Shown here: positions 11,980 to 24,367 of the stretch, piece after piece | How positions within the stretch are numbered: position 1 is the first letter of the stretch | Layout: each line of letters opens with the position of its first letter | Assembly: GCA_029945375.1 (NCBI GenBank) | Contig: CM057065.1 | Location: forward strand, 1,860,001 to 1,924,000 | Reading direction: 5' to 3' | Length of the DNA stretch: 64,000 bases | DNA from: Agaricus subrufescens | Lineage: Eukaryota; Basidiomycota; Agaricomycetes; Agaricales; Agaricaceae | Made by a program: the position numbers and the translations under genes | Notes under the pieces: generated by a model | Told to the model about the DNA's origin: nothing | The model's database searches: none | Seen by the model: only the letters and a program-made list of their open reading frames with translations

Positions 11980-14918
11980 TCAAACTTCGTCGTCAGCTAC
12001 ATATATGGCCAGCCTAAAACGATGTCTCTTGTCTTGAATGTGCTGATCGGTTGATAGCACCAAAAATCCTCGTCCCTGATTTGATGAATCTTGTGCCTTT
12101 ATATCATGCGATTTGTTCATTAACGATCTCACTATGTTATTAAGCAAAGATAACTTACTTGGAGCTGAGGTGTGATCGTAGGCCATTGAAATCGAATGTG
12201 TTCGTAAATGCTTTGTTTTTCGTGGTTGCTGCATCGGTTGAATCAATCGTAGCTTCTTTACCTTTTTCAAGGTTGGTTCCATTGGTGCCATCGCCGTCAA
12301 TATTACCCTCCTCCATGATAACATCGATGGACGACGCGGTGTCTGATGTCTGAGGGCCACCAGAGTCGTTACTAGAGGCTGTACCCTCTTCATTTTCCCC
12401 TGACGTAGGTTGTTCTTCGTCTTTTTTGCAGTAATAGCAACCATAATTAACTTTGTTGGCCCATAGCCTTGATTCCTTAGAACTTTGTTTCAGCATTTGC
12501 GATACGCCCGAAGGGTTTGGCATAGGTCTCATTAACCAGATTACTTGCTGCTTGACAACTTGAATCTGCATTGGCGTCGGATGGCGATGGGAATGACCGG
12601 CCTGACAGCGAAAAACGGGTCAGTATTGCATAGTGTAGTAGGGCAATATTGACTAACGATGTTTTGTGCAGGAACAATGAGGGGAGGATCACAACTGGTA
12701 CAGCGCCAGTACATTGCTTCGATCTTTTTGAGTGTTTCGGATGGTTCTTCTGATTCAGCTTCTATATGCTTGAGACATGACGCCAACGCTGCACAAGCCT
12801 GCCTCAAGTTGTCGGGACAATGAAAAGGCAAAAGGGAAATTATGACACTCACTTGTTCGTCTCGCACAAAGTTATTGAGGTCCCAGGGTACAGACCCCTC
12901 CTCCCCCCTCTTTTTTTTGGTTTTCTCCTTACATTGGTGGCGACAAATTCCAGCGAAATCAAAACATCCATCGTTTTCGTACTTCGGCTCAACATCATGG
13001 CATAACTTGCATATCCATCGAGCGTCCAGTCGTAGAACCGGGTGCGGCATCCGGCGCGTAGCGACCATATTGTTCCACTTTGTGGGACCACCTATGGTTG
13101 CCAACATCTGACGTTTGGCTTTTTCTGCCCAGCTTTCAAGTTCTTCTTGAATCATCGTGTTGAGAAACCCTTTCGAACGCACGGCCGTCCTCACGTCGAT
13201 CTTGGCATCCCTCAAATCGGACGATTGCAGAAGTTTTATCGAAGATAAATTGAGGAAGAGCGTAAATGGGGGAATGATCGGATATTTTTCGGGCTGTGAC
13301 ATGAGTTTTTGATAGTATTTCCAGATATCTTTCTTGTTGCTTTCACGGAGCCGCGTCATCTTTTTGCGATCCGTTCTTTCTTTGAATTCATAGAGTTCGA
13401 AGGCAATTTGAGGTCTCATATTTACAAGGTCTATCACAACATTTCACTCATAAACATTCGTCTTTTCTTATTCGTCAAGAAGACGTACCTTTCTTGATGA
13501 CTTCCTCCCGCCGCCTCGACTTCATATCATGAAACCTGCCGTAGGAGGTTTCGGTAAGCATTTCGTGATACGACCAGCCCTCCTCTCTCGCAAACTCCCT
13601 CGCCCTATAGGATTGTCAGAAGAAGAATAGGGATAATATAATCTCTTACAAGGCTTCATTGAGTTTTCTTACTCGTCTGACAGCTTTCTGCCACAGATCG
13701 CGCCATTTGGAAAGGGCGACACAAAACTAAGTACAATTAATTGTGTGCTCTGTAGTCGGAGTGAAGATAATACCGTCATCCGTACCCTTAATCGGGCAAC
13801 ACGCAAGGCTGTTTCTTGTGTATCAAGCGAATCTTGCAGTGAGCTACTCCAAACATAAGATGTGAACCAGTGCCGTTGTGCATACATACCCGTCCTGAAT
13901 CCAATCTTTCCGAGTTATCTTTTGACAACGTGGCCCTGTTCAAGCCTTCGATTCAGAAAAGTAATGTTAGAGTTGTAGGAATCACTTACAGTATGCACCA
14001 CTAGCTCGAAAATCTGCGGAGTAGACAAAGATAAGCTTCAATTTCATTAACGTGCAATCACGATGGCCTACCGATGACGTATTTCGTTTCCAAAGTGGGA
14101 ATTACTTTCGTCCAGGGGGCGAGACCATCACGCGCATCGCAAAATTCAAATTTTGTCCTGTAAGCAGAATGAGCGAGCAATTCTAGCCATGTTCTTACAC
14201 TGACTTTATTTTTTCTTTACAAGCGTCCTTGATAACGATCGATCAGCATATAGATTATAATGAAACATAGACCGCGAACGTTGCCACACAACCGCAATCC
14301 CAACGCAAACGACGCGAGCATCCTCTTGGTAGTCTTCTCACAAACCTGCGAAGGGAGGTGTCATGAAGTATGCACGACTCACTGCTATAAAGTCTGTTGT
14401 ACCTCACAATCACCTTCGCCGAACACGAAGTTCGCATATTCTGCTTCTTTTCCAATAAACCGCTCGACACGAAGCTTTTGAGTCCAGCCCTCGACTGGTT
14501 CCTCAAAATCGGAAGGATCAGGTAGATCAATAGCATTTCTCATTCTCCTCCAGAGACCAGATGCACTCGGAATGATTAACTTGTTGCGCAACGCCTTACA
14601 CGTCTTTGAGACAGAGACGACATCGCCTAGATACCCTGTTTGCTCTAGGATTATCTCTAGTATATCGAAGTTGAGTCCGGCGAGGGAAGCATGTTCGGGT
14701 ACGTATACTGTGCCATGCTCCGAATCCATATTCTGGTCTTCATGGTCTTTGCTAGGTTCTAGAAGTCGAGGTTTTTTGATGGTGCGGGTATCCTCCTTGG
14801 GCAGGAAACCTGGAGCAGAGGAACCGGTGGGGACGGCTGTAGAGCTGTCCTCCGCCGCTTCAATGCCCATTTCCATGGGAATACCTTCACCTTCAGAGGA
14901 AGGATCTTGCTTTACCAT
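11980..14918 (-). CDS. F-box domain protein with cysteine-rich segments (agaricomycete family)
   Basis: A multi-exon gene on the minus strand starting at 14918. Exon 1 (14403-14918) encodes a Ser/Pro/acidic leader and an F-box-like segment at about residues 80-118 (LNFDILEIILEQTGYLGDVV), so the product probably serves as a substrate receptor of an SCF ubiquitin ligase. The CEVCEKTTKRMLASF segment spanning exons 1 and 2 and the later WICKLC and RCTSC pairs look like zinc-binding cysteine sets, as in the large mushroom family of F-box proteins. A KYVIG-containing exon lies near 14070-14160. The longest exon is about 12850-13430. Near the end FDFNGLRSHLSSK runs into a donor GTAAGT; splicing to about 12068 gives a short tail ending at 11980. 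The middle exon boundaries are approximate. It converges on the second FOL1, with about 165 bases between the stops. Confidence 0.7.
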
Positions 14919-14940
14919 CTAGCTTAGTACCTAGGCTGGG

Positions 14941-15550
14941 TCAGCTTTCAATAGCGGGAGGCGGATCCACCACGGGATTACCGATCTGCAGCGACAGGCT
15001 GACGATGGGGTAGGGTTCAAAGCGTAACCAACAAGATTCTCGACTTAGTGGTTGAAGTGCAAGCGATACTGTCCAAACGATTGCCAAGGGCTGAGGTAGA
15101 GCAAGGGCCGGCATTTTGCGAAAGACATGTTGCCAGAAAAGGATAGCCTCGCGACACCTTGACCACATATATTCTTCATCCGACGACCAAAAGCTCGAGG
15201 TTGATATGATATTCTTCTTGATGAACGGTTCATAAACATCGGCAACCCTCATGAGACGACCAATGGAAGTTATTCGGAGGTCACGACTCGGATAGCCCAG
15301 TTATACTCTCCAACAAATCAAGACACAAAATACTCGTCAGAGCCCAGCACAACGTTGGTGTCCTGAATAAAGGTCGGGTAATACCTGGAAGGATTTGACA
15401 GCTACACTGTCGCACGTTGTAGGAAAAAACTCGTCCTATAGTTAACAGCAAAAACTTCCTCATCCAATTACATACCACTTCCCCAAGATCTCCCTCCCCG
15501 TCTTTTACAACCACGATGAGGTGCTCGTCAGTGAAAGTTCAATTGTCGGA
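14941..15550 (-). pseudogene. Unrecognised gene fragment, minus strand
   Basis: Minus-strand pieces joined by plausible GT-AG introns read LTDEHLIVVVKDGEGDLGEV, then DEFFPTTCDSVAVKSFQ, then DTNVVLGSDE, followed by a 100-codon open frame (15252-14941) containing FWQHVFRKMPALALPQPL. The pieces look protein-coding, but the frame between the third and fourth is broken and no start or family could be identified. An inverted partial copy is at 9430-9893. It lies immediately upstream of the F-box gene start on the same strand and could be the broken end of a once larger gene. Confidence 0.4.
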
Positions 15551-18097
15551 ACCCATGTGTATGTTGGTTTCTTATCTTACTAATACGGTTACTGAAGAAA
15601 ATTGTCAAGGGAATTACCGTATAAAAGTTGCAGAACAGGTGATATAAGGTATATTGGTTACTAGCGATCAATATGCTCGTCGACATTTCCCGAAATTTAG
15701 GAGCGCAATATCAGCCCACAAATTTCACATACTCTATTGGAATCAGACATGTAACCAGTGACCCTCAGACGAAGTTTTGCAATAAAATCATGGCAGTATC
15801 TCTTCGAGAACGAATTTTAGTAGGTAGTGGCTTCTGAGAGTCCTCATCCCCTAACTAACGCAAGAATCTCAAAGCATACTACTACTACTTCAAATTCCCT
15901 TATTACGAACAAAATGGAGTCATGACCGACTGAGGTGATTTCACAAGGGTTCTGTCGGCTCCTGAAAGTCGCCCGCCCCATAAGGGGACATACATGCGGC
16001 AGGATGGACGGATATAAAATTAAACTGACAAACTGCTGTCACCCTGACATTCTAGATCTTAACTAGGAAAGTTGATGAAGAGGCACATGCTAGGACCCGC
16101 ACCGCGCTGAGCTGGTCATTGATCCGTTCCACGTAAATCGAGACGCGAGATTGCGATTAACAGAAAGTGTCAGCTGTCACCGACATGCATCCGATAGGAC
16201 CCAGATACTGAGCGGCCTACAAATGGAGGAATCCTTTGTTCCGTTGTTGTCTATGATCAAGCAAATTGTCCGGAATGGCCTTCGAGCCGTCACAATCAAG
16301 CAAGAAAGCCCAGATTGGTTGGTCGTTTTGAGGTTGGTGTTCGCTTGCAGCTAGGCAAAGAGCTCAGAGCGTACGCCAGAAATGAATTGACCGCCCCTTT
16401 TTTCAACCGAAACAAAATCTTTGGCAACTAATTTATCATTAGATACAGAAGAGATCAGATACCAGCACCTTGTATTTGGTTCGACGAAATGTGGAGTCAT
16501 GGCTTCTTCAAGCATTGTCTCGCAGACGCATGGAAAATTCGTATACGAGTCACTCGAAACTAAATGTATGCAAATGATTCGAGGCCAAGCCAAGGCATGT
16601 CAAACCCGGTGTGTCTCTTCGCTGTCCCCTCAGTCTACCCCCTGTTCTAATCTCAGTTAGCCTCATCCTCTACTCCTCCATATTCAGAACACTCGCCTGT
16701 TTCTGCGGGGTTAGTTGCACCAAGCTTGTGCCCGTCCACTCTTCACGAACGAGCTCTTGCCACCCACATCCGCTCTCGTAGTCAGCTGCATGACTCTATC
16801 CCTCCATGCCATGGGAATCTTACTCCCCAACCTCAGGAGCAGAACGGGTTACCTGTGTTCCCCTCCCGTGGGTTTCACCCAGGCGCTCTTCGAACCTTGA
16901 TAGACCTTGCATAGCCGACAGGGTACGCCCGAAAGCCTCCCACCCTTTGTCTTTCTCCTCATTTTCTTTTTACTAGCTTTGAGCAGACGTTTCTCCGCAG
17001 ATTATGATAGTGTTCACTGCTATAGTGGACAGCGAAGCCCATACTGCCTCGATTACCAAGTCGAATTACCGAGGTGACTCTTTCATACTACCACTAGAAC
17101 AGCATGAAATGATGACGATCAAACCCATTTCCGTGGCGTGTTTATTGAAATCAACGTGCGTACCTTACGCTCAGTGGTCCGACACATCACCAATCCTTAC
17201 GATGGACTCCCAGCTCTCAGTCACTTGTTCTCGGTGTGCTATACCGAGATCAGTCGTACTTCTTCCTGATACTCTCTGGCCCATCCCTCTACGGCTTTAC
17301 GTTCTCAACAAGACTCAGGAATTGATTGTCTCTCAAAGGCTTACGTTGCGTTCTTGCTCACCGGTCATGGCCAAGTGCTTCTGAAGTCATATGCAGGTGA
17401 CTGAGATATTGATGGCATCTGACTCTTCAGCTGGAAGAGCGCTTAGCGGTTTTCCCATTGGAGCACTACGCGGAATTCACATTCTGGGCGTCGCACAATC
17501 GGGTTCAGCCCGAGACCACCAGTAATTACATCCGCATCAGATCGGTGATCCTCAGTTCGTCTCCATGCATTGCACCCGAGGGATCAGTATAGCATCTGGT
17601 GAGCGACTTGAGGTTCACTGACACCAATGACAAAAGCTACCACAGCCAATCATTCAAGGGACGCTTGTCAAGTGTCAAAGTTGCTTCCAGTGTTCCTTTT
17701 TCAACTCATGTTTCCCTGAGTCAGCTCTGATCGGATCGAAAACGAACGGGAGAAGAACGGGGTGCGCATTTCTCCATTTGTACGCTAGCTTGAGACTGAC
17801 GAAATTTATCTGACCTTTATTTGAACCGTCCAGATAGTAATATATCTCTAATTTTGCTTGAAACTTCCTTGGCGGCTTAGATGTCGGGACTCTCGGATCT
17901 GCCAAGGTATATAGGATACATCTAAAAGAACAAATACTGGCCCAAGATCTTGTTCATCGAACCTCGAGAAACATACGCGGGTGGTGCGGTTTGATATTCA
18001 GCGGGATCATCGGGAACTTACACAGGAGTCATAAAGGCAGCCATAAACCCAAATCTTCTCACCGCTTGCGAGGGAATCAAAATCCACTGCCTTCACA
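15551..18097. other. No confident gene; possible coding relics
   Basis: No complete gene was found. Around 17400-17600 the plus strand has a stretch with protein-like composition (LEERLAVFPLEHYAEFTFW) ending in stops, and an ATG-initiated 126-codon frame at 17004-17384 is open but matches nothing I recognise. The 16660-16915 stretch is C/T-rich with short open frames. These may be remains of a mobile or host gene, but no domain supports naming one. The promoter of the membrane protein gene at 18098 should lie in the last few hundred bases. Confidence 0.4.
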
Positions 18098-19298
18098 ATG
18101 GCTGTCGACTTATTTCCTATCACTGCAGCTCAACTTGTGGGGACTCTTTCCGAGGCACTCTTCTATGGCATCTACCTCGTAACCTGTATGTTTTATGTGC
18201 AGGCCATTCTGCGCACGAGCAAGTGTGGTGGAGAAGCACAATGGGTGCGCTTGCGTCAGGTCCGTTGGATGGCGGTTAGCATTGCAATGGTCTTTTTTCT
18301 TGTTTCTACATGGGACTTGTCCGTCGGGATATTGCACCTATTCAACGCTTTCGTTAAAGCGCAGGAATCAACAGTGGAATTCAACAAAGTTGCGGACTGG
18401 ATAAACATAGCTCGAGTAGGTTTCTTTCTGCTTAAACCATTTGTGTATATGCAATTGATTCCTCATCGACTGGTCAGGCTATAAACCAAAGCTTGATCCT
18501 TCTCCTTGGCGATTTCGTCCTTGTATGAAAGTTTTACTTGTAAGCTGACCCGAACCTTAACATCATGCAGGTCTACAAATGTTGGCTTGCTTTCCCACGA
18601 CGTTGGCTACTTATCACCCCATCTTTAATCCTTTTCCTCGGTACCATTGGCATGACGACCACAATGACGATCAAAGCGATCCAAATTGAGCTTAGTCCAT
18701 CAACCATCGAACCAGTGACTATTGCCAATCGCCCTTGGAACGTCGTTACGTATGGCATCAATGCTGCCACAACTATGCTTACAACAGGTCAGCATGATTC
18801 ACTTTTCCCATAATAATTGGCTTCCGATCGGAATTTCTGTTAGGCGTTTTGATATGGCGTCTTTGGCAGACGAACGTCAGTTGTTTCCGAAGCAGCACAT
18901 CCAATGCATATCGGCTGCGTGCCCTGCAAATGATATTGCGAGTTATTGCAGAATCTGGGATGGTTTACACGACGACCGTGCTTGTCACCTTCCTGGTATC
19001 AGTATCAGGTAGCAATGCTGTTTACATTGCGATAGATATGGTAAGTATACCTATCCTCGATCACCTACAGAAAGTTGACCATGTGACAATCAAGTCATTG
19101 CCCACCGCAGGAATTGCGTTCAATATTATTTTTGCACGCTCCACTGAGAAAAATAGCCCAGGGACTCGCGTCGGAGTATCAGAGCCGAATGGAGAGGTTT
19201 ACCCGATGTTCTGCTTCACTTCGACGGACACATCAGTTGACTCTGAGCAGAATCAGATAGGAGAATCGAAATGTATGACAGTTCCTTGTGCTCCGTAG
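18098..19298 (+). CDS. Seven-transmembrane family protein, copy A
   Basis: An integral membrane protein of a family common in mushroom-forming fungi; no function is known to me. Exons 18098-18415, 18478-18522, 18571-18787, 18844-19040 and 19095-19298 give 326 residues. Hydrophobic segments suggest seven passes: two in exon 1 (around LSEALFYGIYLVTC and FFLVSTWDLSVGILHLFNAF), one across exons 2-3 (LILLLGDFVL), one at LLITPSLILFLGTI, one at the exon 3-4 join, one at MVYTTTVLVTFLVSVSG, one at GIAFNIIFA. The polar C-terminal tail is about 50 residues. Exon 2 is 45 bases and the exon 3 end is phase 1, as in the paralogues. The start was chosen because MAVDLFPITAAQL aligns with the other copies. It is intact. 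Confidence 0.85.
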
Positions 19299-21475
19299 TT
19301 TTAGAGTCAGTGATCGCTTCGAAGAATGATTGAGATGGCTATAAATATTATGTTGTAACATCATTTCTATCCAATCTACATGCCAAATCCACGGCCAACT
19401 CCGATGTCCTTAAGTTTTCAGACAATGCCTACACGCTCAGCGATGAGACCGAGGGTAGTCGTATAGTATCATGTTGCCCTCGAGGCCGAGTCAATCTTAT
19501 GTTTCCAATGCATATTTATTTTAATGTATTCACCAACGATGACAGTTATTGAGCATCGCACTGTGAACCAGCGGATTCTACAATTGCACCTTCGTAGATC
19601 GTCGATCAGGCCAGAGTGGACGTTCCGGGAAATTCTTGTGTTATTGGATTTCTGGATATCTCTTTGAGATAGGGCATAATCAATAATACGTCAGTTAACT
19701 TGGATATGTCACTTCCTTTCTTGTCTAAATCAAAATTCAAGAATAGACGTTGCCCGACCAATCTGTGTCGACATGCTCATAAGTGGGTGAGATTGTTCCT
19801 CAACTGTGTGAACAGGTTACGGTCTTAACCTTATACCACTCACCTAGAGAAACACGTCAAAGTTATCAACATTCTCAAGTTTACTCTGATTCTAGCGATC
19901 AGTTTTCTGTTCGGAGGAGGGGTGACACTTCCATTATCATACTATCTAAAGTTCAAACATCGGGCACAGCCCAAATCCGATCCGGTGCAATGACTCTTTC
20001 GAGCATAATGAACATCATAAAGGCCGTAACCTGCCCCAACTATAGTTGAGTAGGGGGCGAGAAATATATACTCCAAGCGGACGTTAAGCGAACCTCCTTT
20101 GTCCAATGAACTTTCAAAATCCCACCGCAAATAGAATTCTATTGTGATCTGATGTCAGTTGAGTCATATTGTGTGGAATGCCGAACCAGAAGCAGATCTG
20201 GTCATAAGGCACATCGATTTTATAGATAGTAGGGAATTTGAAAAGGACGATCAGACGAAATCCTTGGAAGATGCCAACGAAACTGCGGATAGGTCCGGAC
20301 ACTGGCACAAGGAGAGGGTCTGCGGCCCTGCCAATAAGAATCGAGACCAATAGGAGATCGGGAGGATGTAATTAGATTGGGACTCCAACCTCTTTGACAG
20401 GTTTTGACCCCTTCCGCACATCAACCGGAGGGATATTGTGATTCTTTTAGATCCACATTACCCTACATCATTAGGAGTCTCAAAATATACTTCCAAAGCG
20501 AAAAATCGTAACTTACGAATGCGAAAAGAATTTGTTTAGAGTTTCAGACGCGTACTTTGATGAACTCAAATTGTTTTAGAAGTGAACGCTAACCGTTAAC
20601 GGGCTTATTCTAGGCAGTGGACCAACCGATCAACGAGGATACAGGGATAGTTGATTTGCTAATTCGGGATCTGCCGGAAGCCGGGCAATCATTAATAAAC
20701 GTCAACGAGATCGTGCACCGGACAAGCCGCAATACACAGCGACCGTGTGGGTTAAGAACTCAGGTGTACTGCTGCGCCATTGGGGGGCTACGGTCATTCT
20801 GAACCGAGTAGTAAGTGTGACATAGTTCCCATCCAAAACCTATGAATAACAGAAACAGATTTTTGGAGTATGTCATACCACTGGCCTGTCGGTCAAATTG
20901 GAGATCGGTGATCTCGCTGACACAATCTCAACTGACGATTCTCATCGACACTGCCTGTTGAGCGCTTGAGGAGCGACCTGACATTATGAATTTCAACCCA
21001 CCTATGTACTAGCACCTGGCCACTCCCGAAATACGAGCACCAATTTGTTTATCTGCAAATAAGTCGTACTGAAGGCGGTCAAAGAGACTAAACACACTGA
21101 CTGACGTATTGACTCGCACTTGAGTAAACGCACATATCAGAAATAACAATGCTTCTAGCACTTAAGTCATGCCAATGATCCCAGATCCGCGATACTGATA
21201 GTGATCCAAGATACGAGCTATCAAGTTTGAACCTGCCTAATATCGCAGTTTCGACCCATGTCAACCAAAACCCAAATTTCTCTTGGCTTATCTGGTCTTC
21301 GGGCCGAAGAATTGAATTCAAAGAACATAGTTAAATTTCAGATATCTCTCGGCATTGTTCAACAATATCAAGGGGCATACATGTCAATAAAAATCATCAA
21401 TTCACGGCAAGAACCTTCAGCTCTAAGAAATATCTTATATATTGGCATCTCGCACACCGTCCAAAGCACCCCGGG
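19299..21475. other. Intergenic, no gene recognised
   Basis: No convincing coding, RNA or repeat signal was found between the two plus-strand membrane protein genes. Open frames are short, lack splice partners and do not resemble the paralogues. The end contains the promoter of copy B, with TATATA-like sequence near 21438, about 40 bases before its ATG. Confidence 0.45.
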
Positions 21476-22544
21476 ATGTCGGCTGAGCATTTCCTCATCA
21501 CCGCTGCACAACTCTCCGGAGTACTTTGTGAGGCGTTGTTCTATGGCATGTACCTTGTGACATGTGCCTTATGCGCTCGAACCCTTCTGATCTTCATCGA
21601 GGGCGAAGAAGAAAGATGGGTTCGTTGGCGTGAAGTTCGATGGACTATGGCGATTATTGCAGTGCTGTTATTCGTCATCTTGACGTGGGACATAGCCATC
21701 GGGGTGCTGCATCTGTTCGACGCTTTTATCAAAGCACCGAATGCATCGGCTGAACTCGCCAATATCGGAGGTTGGATAAACATATCTAGGGTTCGCTCGC
21801 CTATTTTCCATCGTTTGTTTTGAGGCCATTTCCACTGAAGTTACCGGCAGACTACCAACCAAGCCGCAGCTATGGTTATTGGCGACTTTGTCCTAGTATG
21901 AGTGTCTTGCCAGTTGGCATTGACGGAGCACTCATGTTCCACAGATATATAGGTGTTGTATCGTGTACGGGCGGCGCTGGCCAGTTATTATACCATCGCT
22001 CGTGCTGTTCCTCGGTTCCATTGCAATAGCAGTCAAAGTGATTGAGACAGAGTGGGACCCGGCAACGCCCAAAACGGAGACAAAGTCGAGCCAAGTTCTA
22101 CCATGGTACGCCACATTATTCGGAATCAATGCTGTTCAGAATCTCCTTACTACAGGTGAGGACAAAACGTTGAACGCATGATAACTACCAACAAAAACAT
22201 TCCCAGGATTATTGATTTGGCGTATCTGGCGAGTAGGGAGACGAGTTGATCAGTGCTTGGATCACACCGACATAGTTGCAAGACAACCCCGTTACCTACA
22301 GAAAGTAATGCGGATCATCGCAGAATCGGGAGCAGCCTATACACTAATGGTGATTGCCACCTTCGTAGTCGTTTTATCAGGAGGCAATGCGCTTTATCCG
22401 ACATCGGACATGGCAAGTACTCAGAGACTTCTTCGGTTAGCTAGCGTTTGACCATATTGTATCAAGACATTACAAGCGACAGGAATTGTGTTCAATGTAA
22501 TCCTGATTCGAACCGTGGGGAGTTCAATCAATGAAAATTATTAA
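21476..22544 (+). CDS. Seven-transmembrane family protein, copy B
   Basis: Second plus-strand member of the family. Exons 21476-21790, 21851-21895, 21945-22155, 22207-22412 and 22467-22544 give 284 residues. The family landmarks are present: STWD-type loop (LTWDIAIGVLHLFDAF), GDFVL plus IYRCCIVYGRRW, NLLTTG at the exon 3 end, AESGAAYTLMVIATFVV, GGNALYPTSDM and TGIVFNVILIR. It ends soon after the last membrane segment, so its cytosolic tail is much shorter than in copy A. The fourth intron starts with GC (GCAAGT at 22413) rather than GT. Within this window it is closest to copy H (same RWVRW.EVRW and NALYPTSDM), which lies 30 kb away on the other strand. It is intact if the GC donor is used. 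Confidence 0.82.
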
Positions 22545-22827
22545 GCTGTAGCCAGTGGAGGACTTGATGAGTGTATTATAAAGTGGTAGCAAGATCCAGG
22601 AGATGGTATCATGGTGGTGGGTGGCAGAAAAACGGCTTTCATCCCGCTAGTCAGTAGCAGCACGATGTTATTGTTTTAGACAGATGGAGATAGAATTCTG
22701 CACACGGCGGACGCTGTGGCGGGAACATTGATCCAATTCAAATCTATGAATAGAATGCAAGCGGTCATATGACCGTATGTTGGCTCTGAAAGTCTAAAGT
22801 CAAGTTAACCCTAACATTTTGTCAACT
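22545..22827. other. Short intergenic gap before the Mad3 gene
   Basis: Nothing recognisable apart from the presumed 3' end of copy B and the promoter of the checkpoint gene. An in-frame TTG-initiated extension to 22819 exists upstream of the chosen ATG at 22828 but is not needed. Confidence 0.4.
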
Positions 22828-24367
22828 ATGCTGACCGACAAAGACGACGTGTTTCAAGACTCAGGCCCGGTTATAGTTGACTGTGACGTTCTCGAAGCTG
22901 CCAAGGAAAACGTTCAACCCCTAGGAACGGGCAGACGCGTTGCAGCCCTTTCTGCCATTCTCTCAACACCACACGCTCATCGTGAAGCTAAACTTTCAGC
23001 TACTCGGAACCGTTTACGCATCAACGTCGAAATTGCTCTCGAAGATGAAGAAGGATCGGAGGCTTTAGACGCGTACTGGAGATTCGTCAATTGGACTTTG
23101 GATAATTATCCTCAAGGACATAGTGCCGAGTCTGGACTTTTGGAGTTGCTAGAAGAAGCTACGAGGACTTTGAAGGACCACGCCGGTGGTAAATGGAGGA
23201 ATGATATGAAATATCTCAAATTGTGGTTGCTCTACGCGAGTTATGTCGAAAAACCAGTGGTGATTTACAAGTTTTTGATCGCAAATGAAATTGGGACGGG
23301 TTTTGCTTTGCTGTATGAGGAGTATGCGGCCGTTCTTGAAAGAGATGGACGGTATGTGTTCCATTCTCTTCGTATCATCTCATACTGCCTTGCTAATCGG
23401 CTTGATTTGGTACTGTCCGCCTTGGCTTTAGCCGGAACGAAGCGGATGATGCGTACGGTCTGGGTATTGCCCGACGTGCAGACCCCCTTGACCATCTTCA
23501 AGAACGGTACAACGATTTCCAGAAGCGGATGATGAGCAATATGATGCTTCCGCCTGCCCCTGCTACCACCACTTCCTCGCAGAAACCTCGACCGGCCCTC
23601 ACAACTACTTCTCTCAAGCCTTCCACTTCTTCCACGCGAACAGCATCACGCAGCGTATCCACCCCACTTCCAATGTCAACTTCTTCCAATTCTAGACTCC
23701 AAATTTTCGTTGACCCCTCCGGCGCGGATTCTCAAGTGGAAAATTCTCTGGACGCCTGGCAAGATATAGGAACACGGAAATCGAGAGTCAAGGAAAACGT
23801 GCCAGAGGTCAAGAAAATTGCAGGTACAACGCTCAAACAAGCTACAAAGAGTAAACGAGTTGCTTCTACTTCTACTTCCGCATCTTCTTCGGGTTCGAAA
23901 ATTGCGATTTATCGGGAACCTGGACCGGGGATTATGCCACCGCCTGCGGGGCCTTCCAAAACGAAGACAACAACGGTGGCAAAGCCGCCGCCGCCGAAAA
24001 CACCAGCGGAGACGTCGTTTAGGCCCTTCGTCGACAAAACTTCTGCCGCTACTTTAGTAGCCGTTCCTACAGGTCACCTAACAACGCCGAAATTCACACC
24101 ATTCAAAGATGATGTAGGTATTCTCTTGGGGGCTCGCCTTGCTGTATTCGGTTCCAATGTTGACCACAGCTTTCATTTCGGTATCCTCAGTCTGCTACTC
24201 GAGATGTAACTTCTTCACCTGTCAAGGCGGGGGTGACAGATTCCGTCATTAAGATGAAGACAACGGGAGGGTCCAAGACGTCGCCAAGTACCGAGGCGGA
24301 AGCGCTGAGGAAGGACCCGTTGAAGAATTACTCGGATGATGGTGTCGCTTTTTGGGATGATAGATGA
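22828..24367 (+). CDS. Spindle assembly checkpoint protein Mad3/BubR1
   Basis: Member of the mitotic checkpoint complex that, with Mad2, holds Cdc20 and blocks the anaphase-promoting complex. Three exons (22828-23351, 23432-24113, 24191-24367) give 460 residues. A KEN box at 26-28 (AAKENVQPLGTGR) is followed by the Mad3/Bub1 helical repeat domain, with WRFVNWTLDNYPQG, NDMKYLKLWLLYASYV and a YEEYA-type segment before the first intron. Splicing restores RADPLDHLQERYNDFQKRM. A second KEN box is at 295-297 (RVKENVPEVKK) in a Ser/Thr/Pro-rich linker. No kinase domain follows, so this is Mad3 rather than Bub1. The C-terminus ends VAFWDDR. The two KEN boxes match the known Mad3 plan, the first acting as a pseudosubstrate for Cdc20. 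The gene looks intact. Confidence 0.9.

Noticed and set aside
17004..17384. 126-codon ATG frame
   Set aside because: Composition is not convincingly coding and nothing recognisable flanks it; mentioned only as a possible relic.
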